Below, piece by piece: positions 1-5,742 of a DNA stretch of 7,756 nucleotides. The stretch is from an uncultured Clostridia bacterium. GTDB taxonomy: Bacteria; Bacillota; Clostridia; Oscillospirales; CAG-272. Below the pieces are notes generated by a model. It searched no databases. It was not told the DNA's origin and worked only from the letters and a program-made list of their open reading frames with translations. The stretch's first letter is position 1. Each line of letters starts with the position of its first letter. Made by a program: the position numbers and the translations under genes. The stretch is taken from contig CAMZFG010000035.1 in assembly GCA_947306035.1 (NCBI GenBank), positions 1 to 7,756 of the forward strand, in the 5' to 3' direction.

Positions 1-53
1 TGATCCGCGCCGATGACCAGCACGATCACGGCGGCCAGCAATCCGTACCACAT
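1..53 (-). CDS. lspA: Probable lipoprotein signal peptidase (signal peptidase II), N-terminal fragment, cut by window edge
   Basis: Only the first 17 codons are visible: MWYGLLAAVIVLVIGAD, followed by a codon starting CA (His or Gln). The start is well supported, because the upstream strand reads AAAGGAGGAGCATT before the ATG, a near-perfect ribosome site. The fragment is a hydrophobic first transmembrane helix ending in an Asp, as in LspA, whose first helix usually ends in an A/L-D-Q motif. LspA is a membrane aspartic protease that removes signal peptides from prolipoproteins, and lspA commonly lies just after ileS in many bacteria. The assignment is inferred from position and this short helix; no catalytic residue is in the window. 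Any other small membrane protein is possible. A terminator separates it from ileS, so its transcription may rely on read-through. Confidence 0.6.
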   Translation of the reverse strand, partial: MWYGLLAAVIVLVIGAD

Positions 54-73
54 AATGCTCCTCCTTTCGTCTT

Positions 74-107
74 AAAAACGGCGCCGCAAGCGAGCCGCTT
101 GCGGCGC
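74..107 (-). terminator. Rho-independent terminator after ileS
   Basis: Positions 81-92 and 96-107 form a perfect 12-bp, GC-rich inverted repeat with a 3-nt loop. On the minus strand the hairpin is followed by CG and then five T residues (78-74). It begins 7 bp after the ileS stop codon and ends about 20 bp before the next gene, so it should stop most ileS transcripts before the lspA-like gene. Confidence 0.85.
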
Positions 108-114
108 ACGCCCG

Positions 115-2904
115 TTACAGTTTCAGCACCCGGCGGCAGCGCGGGCACAGCGTGCCCTCTCCGTCGTGGTAGGGCGCGGTGGTAAAGTTCCAGCAGCGGT
201 CGCACTTTTCGCCTTCGGCCGCCGAGACGACCACGCCGATAGGCGCGTCCTCTTCGCGCGCGCCTGCGGGCGCTTCGCCCTTTTGCAGTTCGACCTGCGA
301 CACGATGAACACCGTGGGCAGTTCGGCACGGAAAGCGTCAAGCACGGCAAAAGTCTCCCCGTCCGGGGCGTAAACCGTCACTTTGGCGTCGAGCGATTTG
401 CCGATCCGCTTGTCGGCGCGCGCCACTTCGAGCGCTTTCATCACGGGGTCGCGCAGGGCGAACAGTTTGTCCCAGCGGGCGCGCACTTCGGGGAACGCCA
501 GCGCCGGATCGTAGGCGGGCAGATCGCCGAGGAACACGCTCTTTTTCTCGTCGGCGGCGCGATGCGGCATGGCCTGCCAGATCTCCTCCGCCGTGAAGGA
601 GAGCAGCGGCGCGATGATGCGGGTCAGCGCGTCGACGATGTAGTACATGGCCGTCTGGGCGCTGCGCCGTTCTTTTGACGCGGCGGCCTCGGCGTACACG
701 CGGTCTTTGGTGATGTCGATGTAGAGTTTGGAGAGCTGCACCGTGCAGAAGTCGCTGACGTCGTGGTAGATGATGTGGAACTCGTAGTCGTCGTAGGCCT
801 GCCGCGCGTCGCGCACCAGGTCGTTCATGCCGCTGACGATCCACTTGTCGATCTCCTGCATCTGCGCATAGGGCACGGCGTCGCGGTCGGGATCGAAGTC
901 GGAAAGGTCGGCCAAAAGGAATCTGGCCGTGTTGCGGATCTTGCGATAGGCGTCGGAGAGTTGCTTGAAGATGCCGTCCGACGCGCGCACGTCCACGCGA
1001 TAGTCGCTGGACGCCACCCACAACCGCACCAGATCGGCGCCGTATTTGACGATCATTTCCTCGGGCGCAATGGAGTTGCCGAGGGATTTGTGCATGGCTT
1101 TTCCTTCACCGTCCACCACCCAACCGTGGGTCAGCACGGTCTTGTAGGGCGCCTGCCCGAGGCCCGCGCCCACCGCGGTCAGAAGCGAGGACTGGAACCA
1201 GCCCCGGTACTGATCGGCGCCCTCGAGGTACAGGTCGGCGGGCGCGGTCATGCCGTCTTGGCCGTTGAGCACCACGAAGTGACTGGAGCCGGAATCGAAC
1301 CACCCGTCCAGCGTGTTGCTCTCTTTGGTAAAGCGGGCGCCGCCGCAATGCGGGCACTTGTAGCCGGCGGGCAGAATGTCTGCCGCGTCTTTCTCGAACC
1401 AGGCGTTGGAGCCCTCGCGGCCGAACAGATCGGAGACCGCGTCGATGGTCGTATCGTCGCACACGGGCTTGCCGCAATCTTCGCAGTAGAACACGGGAAT
1501 GGGCAGACCCCAGTGCCGCTGACGCGAAATGCACCAGTCGGCGCGCTCGCGCACCATGGACTTGATGCGTTCGCCGCCCCAGGCGGGCAGCCACGTCACG
1601 CGGTCGCAGGCGTCGGCCGCCTGCTCTTTGAAGGCGTCCACCGAGCAGAACCACTGCGGCGTGGCGCGGAAGATAATGGGCGATTTGCAGCGCCAGCAGT
1701 GCGGATATTCGTGCGAGATCTGCTCCGACGCGAACAGCGCGCCCGTCTCCTTCATATCGGCCAGAATGGCGTCGTTGGAGGCGGCGTAGTACATGCCGGC
1801 GAACTTGCCCGCGTCGGCGGTCTGATAGCCGCGGTCGTCGACGGGCACGATGATGTTCATGTTGTAGCGGCGGCCCGTCTGATAGTCGTCGGCGCCGAAA
1901 CCGGGCGCGGTATGCACGCAGCCCGTGCCGCTCTCCATGGTCACGTAGTCGGCGCACACCACCAGCGACTGACGGTCAAGGAACGGGTGCCGTGCCGTCA
2001 TATATTCAAAATCCTGCCCCTTTAGGGTCAGCACGATCTGCCAGTCCGGAATGCCGCCGGCCGCCATGGTCTTTTCAAGCAGGGCAGCGGCCGTGATGTA
2101 GCAGTTGCCGTCCGCGGCGCGCGCCACGACGTAGTCCTCGGCGGGATTCAAGGCGATGGCCAGGTTGCCGGGCAGGGTCCAGGTGGTCGTGGTCCAGATG
2201 ATGAAATAGGTCTTGGAAAGGTCGACGCCCGCCAGTTTGCCCTTGTCGTCCTTCACGCGGAACTTGACGTAGATCGAGGTGCAGGGGTCGGTCTGATACT
2301 CGATCTCCGCCTCGGCCAGCGCCGTTTCGTCCTTGGGGCACCAGTAAACGGGTTTGAGGCCCTTATAAATGTACCCTTTGCGGTACATTTCGCCGAACAC
2401 GCGCACCTCTCGCGCCTCAAAAGCGGGCGACATGGTGAGATACGGATGCTCCCAGTCGGCCGTCACGCCGAGGCGTTTGAACTGCCCCATCTGCACGTTG
2501 ACGAAGTTTTCGGCAAAGCCGTGGCAGGCGGAGCGGAATTCCGCGATCGACATTTTTTTGCGGTCGATCTTGTTCTTTTTGATAATGGCGCTCTCAATGG
2601 GCATGCCGTGGTTATCCCACCCCGGCACGTAGGGCGTGCGGTAGCCCGCCATGGTCTTGGACTTGTTGATAAAGTCCTTTAAGATCTTGTTCATGGCGGT
2701 GCCCATGTGGATGTTGCCGTTGGAGAACGGGGGGCCGTCGTGCAGCACGAAAACGGGCTTGCCCGCGCCGTTTTTCTGCATCAGGTCGTAAAGGCCGATC
2801 TCCTGCCAGTAGGCCAGCATGTCCGGCTCGCGCTTGGGCAGCTCGGCGCGCATGGCAAAGGTGGTGGTGGGCAGGTTGAGTGATGCGCTGTAATCTTTCG
2901 ACAT
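115..2904 (-). CDS. ileS: Isoleucyl-tRNA synthetase
   Basis: This 929-residue class Ia aminoacyl-tRNA synthetase charges tRNA-Ile in the cytoplasm and edits misactivated valine. It is close in length to the B. subtilis enzyme. The N-terminal catalytic region has HDGPPFSNGN followed by HMGT at 66-69 in place of HIGH, then VPGWDNHGMPIE. The CP1 editing domain has WTTTTWTLPGN from 237 (usual form TTTPWT) and GTGCVHTAPGFG. Cysteine pairs CEDC and CPHC lie mid-protein. The second signature is AMHKS at 603-607 instead of KMSKS. A C-terminal zinc site has Cys901, Cys904, Cys920 and Cys923. I chose the ATG at 2904 because CAGGAG lies 9 nt upstream; the longer reading frame opens with a TTG at 2943 and has no ribosome site. 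It is last in the operon, 66 bp after yggT. There is no room for a T-box leader directly before it. The identity is certain. Confidence 0.98.
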   Translation of the reverse strand: MSKDYSASLNLPTTTFAMRAELPKREPDMLAYWQEIGLYDLMQKNGAGKPVFVLHDGPPFSNGNIHMGTAMNKILKDFINKSKTMAGYRTPYVPGWDNHGMPIESAIIKKNKIDRKKMSIAEFRSACHGFAENFVNVQMGQFKRLGVTADWEHPYLTMSPAFEAREVRVFGEMYRKGYIYKGLKPVYWCPKDETALAEAEIEYQTDPCTSIYVKFRVKDDKGKLAGVDLSKTYFIIWTTTTWTLPGNLAIALNPAEDYVVARAADGNCYITAAALLEKTMAAGGIPDWQIVLTLKGQDFEYMTARHPFLDRQSLVVCADYVTMESGTGCVHTAPGFGADDYQTGRRYNMNIIVPVDDRGYQTADAGKFAGMYYAASNDAILADMKETGALFASEQISHEYPHCWRCKSPIIFRATPQWFCSVDAFKEQAADACDRVTWLPAWGGERIKSMVRERADWCISRQRHWGLPIPVFYCEDCGKPVCDDTTIDAVSDLFGREGSNAWFEKDAADILPAGYKCPHCGGARFTKESNTLDGWFDSGSSHFVVLNGQDGMTAPADLYLEGADQYRGWFQSSLLTAVGAGLGQAPYKTVLTHGWVVDGEGKAMHKSLGNSIAPEEMIVKYGADLVRLWVASSDYRVDVRASDGIFKQLSDAYRKIRNTARFLLADLSDFDPDRDAVPYAQMQEIDKWIVSGMNDLVRDARQAYDDYEFHIIYHDVSDFCTVQLSKLYIDITKDRVYAEAAASKERRSAQTAMYYIVDALTRIIAPLLSFTAEEIWQAMPHRAADEKKSVFLGDLPAYDPALAFPEVRARWDKLFALRDPVMKALEVARADKRIGKSLDAKVTVYAPDGETFAVLDAFRAELPTVFIVSQVELQKGEAPAGAREEDAPIGVVVSAAEGEKCDRCWNFTTAPYHDGEGTLCPRCRRVLKL

Positions 2905-2913
2905 AGTGATAAA

Positions 2914-2918
2914 CTCCT
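2914..2918 (-). promoter_or_regulatory. Ribosome binding site that fixes the ileS start
   Basis: AGGAG lies 9 nt before the ATG at 2904. No comparable site precedes the in-frame TTG at 2943, so the 13 extra N-terminal residues of the longer frame are probably not made. Confidence 0.8.
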
Positions 2919-2960
2919 GTATGTTCGTGCAAATTGATTTCAAAGCAAAGCCGACGCGGC

Positions 2961-2987
2961 CGCTCTCCCGTCAGAAAAAGGAGAGCG
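2961..2987 (-). other. Stem-loop spanning the yggT stop codon, upstream of ileS
   Basis: CGCTCTCC at 2961-2968 pairs perfectly with GGAGAGCG at 2980-2987, with an 11-nt loop. The hairpin contains the yggT TGA. On the minus strand no T-run follows, so it is not a classical terminator. It could be an mRNA processing or stabilising element between yggT and ileS, or chance. Confidence 0.35.
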
Positions 2988-3246
2988 TGGTCTGCGCCAG
3001 CATCAGGGCCGCCACGCCGCAGAGGAACGGAACGTCGATGGGCGAATCCTCAAACAGGCCGAAGCGGTCGAAAAGCACGCGGAAAGGCCAGATGACGGGC
3101 TCGGTCACGTAGGCGGCAAACAGCAGGATGCGGTTTTCCTCCGACACGCCGAACAGGGAGAGGAGCGCGCGCAGCAAAAAGCACAGATTGATGCCGGAAA
3201 GCAGCACCATGACCGTGTTTTTGAAAATGAAACCGAACAGTTCCAC
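2971..3246 (-). CDS. YggT family membrane protein (YlmG-like)
   Basis: A 91-residue protein with two hydrophobic segments, roughly residues 8-30 and 72-90. Between them is the family-type stretch TEPVIWPFRVLF at 49-60 (YggT proteins usually carry TEP followed by a P-hydrophobic-R segment). The length fits the single-repeat form of the family. The start is GTG at 3246, preceded by GAGAGGGGAG about 6 nt upstream. It lies 40 bp after sepF and 66 bp before ileS. In Gram-positives and cyanobacteria the YlmG/YggT family sits next to sepF and is linked to envelope, division or nucleoid organisation, but its molecular activity is not firmly known. In B. subtilis ylmH and divIVA follow it; here ileS follows directly. 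Confidence 0.88.
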   Translation of the reverse strand: MELFGFIFKNTVMVLLSGINLCFLLRALLSLFGVSEENRILLFAAYVTEPVIWPFRVLFDRFGLFEDSPIDVPFLCGVAALMLAQTTLSFF

Positions 3247-3286
3247 CGTCGTCTCCCCTCTCCCGTTCGTCCGTCACGGGACGTGC

Positions 3287-3766
3287 TCAATAATTGTCGC
3301 GGTCAGAGCGCCGGTCGTCACGGCGGTCGTCACGCCGATCGTCGCGGCGGTCGTCCTCCTCGCCGCTCATGCTGCCCTTGTGGGGCGAGAACACCAGCGT
3401 GGTGTTGGTCACGCGCCGAAAATCGCCGTCCAGCACCTCGAGGGCGCCGAGCAGAAAATCGATCAGGCGCATGGCGGCGGGGCGCTCCAGCTCCTCGATG
3501 TCCATGACCACGGTATAGCCGTCGATCAGGTAGCCGGCAATGGTGGGGCCGTCGTCGTAGTTGCGGGGTTTGACCACTTTCAGCAAGTTGCCGGTGGCGG
3601 CGCTGTGGGTGGGTCTTTGGGCGGGCAGTTTGTTGTCCTGCTCCTCGCTGAAATCGCCCACGACCCCGTCCTCTTCCTCTTCGTCGCCGCGGTAAAAGCC
3701 GCTGTCGTAGTTGTCGTCGTAGTTGTCGTAGTCGTTTTTAGAGCGTTTGGCAAATGGATTTTTCAT
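3287..3766 (-). CDS. sepF: Cell division protein SepF
   Basis: SepF polymerises on the membrane, binds the C-terminus of FtsZ and helps anchor the Z-ring. This protein has 159 residues, normal for the family. The conserved globular domain covers about residues 62-130, with KVVKPRNYDDG, GYTVVMDIEELE, RLIDFLLGALEVLDGDFRRV and the closing TLVFSP. The region before it (about 11-60) is acidic and low-complexity, as in other SepF linkers. Two features are odd. The N-terminus (MKNPFAKRSKNDYDNYDD) is polar and short of the amphipathic membrane-binding helix expected in B. subtilis SepF. The C-terminus carries four tandem DDRR units at 138-153. The start has a clear GGAGG site 5 nt upstream. It is fourth from the end of the operon, between yggS (42-bp gap) and yggT (40-bp gap). 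The identity is firm. Confidence 0.96.
   Translation of the reverse strand: MKNPFAKRSKNDYDNYDDNYDSGFYRGDEEEEDGVVGDFSEEQDNKLPAQRPTHSAATGNLLKVVKPRNYDDGPTIAGYLIDGYTVVMDIEELERPAAMRLIDFLLGALEVLDGDFRRVTNTTLVFSPHKGSMSGEEDDRRDDRRDDRRDDRRSDRDNY
3308..3355 (-). repeat. Four 12-bp tandem repeats encoding DDRR in the sepF tail
   Basis: Four consecutive 12-nt units, each a variant of GACGACCGCCGC, encode residues 138-153 of SepF. Synonymous third-base differences between units (GAT for GAC; CGG or CGT for CGC) mean the amino-acid repeat is conserved while the DNA has begun to diverge. Such a tract can change length by slippage in steps of four residues. Confidence 0.9.
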
Positions 3767-3808
3767 AGCAACCTCCGTTATGTGTATGTGATGGTTTTGT
3801 TTTTTCGT

Positions 3809-4510
3809 TTACGTTTCCGACCCGGGGCGACCCGCGAAAAAGCGGCGGCCCACCCGCAGGATATCGGCACCTTCCAGTACGCCGGCCGTCATGCTGTCCG
3901 ACATGCCCATGGAGAACAGCGGCCGCTCGCCGATCCCCGCTTGTCTGAAAAGAGCCAGGCCGCGTTCGCGCACCGCGGCGAACAGGCGGCGGTAGCCCGC
4001 CTCGTCAAGCCCGCGCGGCCCCATGGTCATAAAGCCCCGCGGCGCCAGGTGCGGCAAGGTCAGCAGCACCTCCAGAAGCGGTTCGGCTTCCTCTGGTAAA
4101 ACGCCGCTCTTGCTCTCCTCGCCCGCGCTGTTGATCTCGATCAGCACGGGTATGACGCGGCCGCATTTGGCGGCCTGCCGCTCGATCTCCCCGGCCAGCG
4201 CCGCGTTGTCGACCGAGTGGATCACGGCGACTTCGCCGGCGACGTATTTGACTTTGTTTTTTTGCAGAGAGCCGATGAAATGCACCGGCAGATCGGGGCG
4301 CAGGAGCGGTTTGTGCGCCTGCCATTGCTGCACGCGGTTCTCGCCCACGGCGGCAATGCCGAGTTGCTGCAGCGCCGTCAGTTCCCCGTCGGTCGCGTAC
4401 TTGACGGCCGCCAGCAGCAGCGGTCTGTCGTGCCGGCCCGCGCGCGCGAGCGCCGCTTCGTATTCGTTCATCACCGCCTCGTAGGCGGTCTGCATATAGG
4501 CGGGGATCAT
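3809..4510 (-). CDS. YggS family pyridoxal phosphate homeostasis protein
   Basis: A 233-residue PLP-binding protein of the YggS/YlmE/PLPBP (PROSC) family, which folds like the alanine racemase N-terminal barrel and buffers PLP without known enzyme activity. Family hallmarks are Lys37 in LLAAVKYAT (the likely PLP lysine), GENRVQQW, HFIGSLQKNKVKYV at 77-90, HSVDN, EINSAGEESKSG, FSMGMSDSM from 199 and ILRVGRRFFAG near the end. The length is typical. The ATG at 4510 overlaps the upstream stop as ATGA, and GGGAAGG lies about 7 nt before it, implying translational coupling to the HlyD-like gene. The ATG five codons later lacks a ribosome site. The gene occupies the ylmE position just before sepF, as in B. 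subtilis and many other bacteria. Its link to division is by context only. Confidence 0.94.
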   Translation of the reverse strand: MIPAYMQTAYEAVMNEYEAALARAGRHDRPLLLAAVKYATDGELTALQQLGIAAVGENRVQQWQAHKPLLRPDLPVHFIGSLQKNKVKYVAGEVAVIHSVDNAALAGEIERQAAKCGRVIPVLIEINSAGEESKSGVLPEEAEPLLEVLLTLPHLAPRGFMTMGPRGLDEAGYRRLFAAVRERGLALFRQAGIGERPLFSMGMSDSMTAGVLEGADILRVGRRFFAGRPGSET

Positions 4511-5685
4511 CGCACGACCTTCCCTTCGTACAGGCGGCGGTGCGTCAGCGGCACGGCGTCTCCCGCCGCGAGATATCCCGCTCCCGCCGCGGGGTCGGAG
4601 AGGCAGTATCCGTTTTCAAAGTAAAGCGGGCTCACCTGCCGTCTGACGGCTTTGCCGTTTTCGGCCACGAACACGTACCACGCGCCGTCCTCTTCGATCA
4701 ACGCCGTTTGCGGCACCCGGATGCCGGTGTGCGTCGCGGCGGTCAGCGTCACGGGCTGCAGGCGGGCGACGGGCACCGCGGCCGCGTCGCCGGTCAGGTG
4801 CGCCAGCGCGCCGCTCTCGTCGCGTTTGATGCCCGAAAGGGTCATGGTCAGCACCTCGCCCGTCTCCCGCATCGTCACCGTATAGGCGGCGCCCACCGTC
4901 AGCGCGTCGGCCTCGGCGTGGGTCAGCGGCAGCAAGAGAGAAAACGCGCCCTTGACCACCTTGCCCACCGCGTCGCGCACGTCGACGGGAGAGGCCAGCA
5001 ACGCCGAAAGTCCGGCGGGCGTCAGCGTTTCGGCCACGGCGGGCGTCAGCTGCGTTTCCAGTCCGTCCGCCGCGCGGCAGAGATAGCCGTCGAACGGGGC
5101 GGTCTTGGTCTCTTTGCGGTCGGCGACCAGGCGCACCAGATCGGCAAAAGCGGCTTCCCGCTCCGCCACGGCGCTCTCGATCTCGGCCGCGTCGGGCGCG
5201 CCCCCGAGCGTGAGGAGCGTGTCGCGCAGGCGCAGACGCGCACCCGCGCAAAGCGGCTCCCGCATCAGGGACAGATACGCCGCCTCGTAGGCCTCGGGCG
5301 AAAAGGCGGCCGCCGCGCCGAGCGTTTGCAGCTGTTCGATCTCGGCAAGCAGGCGCGCGCCCTCGGTTTGTTTGGCGTCGTCGCCCTCGCCGGGGTAAAC
5401 GGTCAGGGCAAGATCGCCGTATCCGACCGCGCCGCCGTTTGGCACCGCGTAACGCACGGGGCCCGCCCCGGGCGCCGTCAGCACCGTTTCTTCCCGCACG
5501 ACGTAGGCGTTGCCGCGCACCGTCTGTTGCACCGTGACGAGTGCGGCCGTCTCCGTTTTGACGCTGCGGCCCGTTCGCACGGCTTCCGTCACCACGATCG
5601 CGGCCAGCAGCAAAAGGAGCAGTACGATGGCTGCGACCTGCGCGATCTGCACTTTTTTGACGTTCATGCGCCGTCCCTTTGCCAT
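4507..5685 (-). CDS. HlyD-like membrane-anchored protein of the sepF cluster, function unknown
   Basis: A 392-residue protein with a short basic N-terminus (MAKGRR...VKK), one strong transmembrane helix at about 13-33 and a large extracytoplasmic part. Residues about 49-99 (from ALVTVQQTVRGN to GAVGYGDLALTVY) resemble the first half of a lipoyl/barrel-sandwich domain of HlyD-type adaptors. A helical stretch (about 105-190) follows, then TAPFDGYLCRAADGLE as a probable second half, and beta-rich C-terminal segments including GIRVPQTALIEEDG and WYVFVAENGKAVRRQV. Such proteins are annotated as HlyD-family adaptors, but no transporter ATPase, permease or outer-membrane partner is next to it. It is probably first in the operon, with a promoter about 50 bp upstream and AAGGAGG 7 nt before the ATG at 5685. 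A later ATG at 5667 lacks such a site. Its position at the head of yggS–sepF–yggT suggests an envelope or division role; this is inference. Confidence 0.72.
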   Translation of the reverse strand: MAKGRRMNVKKVQIAQVAAIVLLLLLLAAIVVTEAVRTGRSVKTETAALVTVQQTVRGNAYVVREETVLTAPGAGPVRYAVPNGGAVGYGDLALTVYPGEGDDAKQTEGARLLAEIEQLQTLGAAAAFSPEAYEAAYLSLMREPLCAGARLRLRDTLLTLGGAPDAAEIESAVAEREAAFADLVRLVADRKETKTAPFDGYLCRAADGLETQLTPAVAETLTPAGLSALLASPVDVRDAVGKVVKGAFSLLLPLTHAEADALTVGAAYTVTMRETGEVLTMTLSGIKRDESGALAHLTGDAAAVPVARLQPVTLTAATHTGIRVPQTALIEEDGAWYVFVAENGKAVRRQVSPLYFENGYCLSDPAAGAGYLAAGDAVPLTHRRLYEGKVVR

Positions 5686-5692
5686 GCGGCTC

Positions 5693-5699
5693 CCTCCTT
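5693..5699 (-). promoter_or_regulatory. Ribosome binding site that fixes the start of the HlyD-like gene
   Basis: AAGGAGG lies 7 nt before the ATG at 5685. It selects this start over the in-frame ATG six codons downstream and adds the basic MAKGRR leader before the transmembrane helix. Confidence 0.85.
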
Positions 5700-5733
5700 A
5701 CCGCGCTCGTGCGCGCAAAAGTGTTATTAAATT

Positions 5734-5742
5734 ATTATAGCA
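5734..5742 (-). promoter_or_regulatory. Extended -10 promoter for the HlyD-like–yggS–sepF–yggT–ileS operon
   Basis: The minus strand reads TGCTATAAT, a perfect extended -10 (TGnTATAAT) for the housekeeping sigma factor. No good -35 is seen at the right distance, which is common for extended -10 promoters. It overlaps the last codons and stop of miaA. The predicted start of transcription, near 5727, gives a leader of about 42 nt before the HlyD-like gene. Confidence 0.6.

Noticed and set aside
763..2025. Long plus-strand open frame (420 residues) opposite ileS
   Set aside because: It is the antisense shadow of a GC-rich gene: it is rich in Val, Gly, His and Ala, has no ribosome site, and lies opposite the well-supported ileS reading frame.
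2905..2943. 13-residue N-terminal extension of IleRS starting at TTG 2943
   Set aside because: No ribosome site precedes the TTG, whereas CAGGAG lies 9 nt before the ATG at 2904.
2905..2970. Possible separate ileS promoter in the 66-bp gap
   Set aside because: TTGCTT is present, but no reasonable -10 lies 16-18 nt away; the candidate hexamer is far from consensus.
3261..3281. 6-bp inverted repeat (TCCCGT/ACGGGA) between sepF and yggT
   Set aside because: The stem is short with a 9-nt loop and no U-tract, so it is easily expected by chance in this composition.
4540..5730. Plus-strand open frame (396 residues) opposite the HlyD-like gene
   Set aside because: It is Arg/His/Gly/Gln-rich and typical of antisense GC-rich frames. 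The minus-strand gene has a strong ribosome site, a transmembrane helix and an ATGA overlap with yggS.
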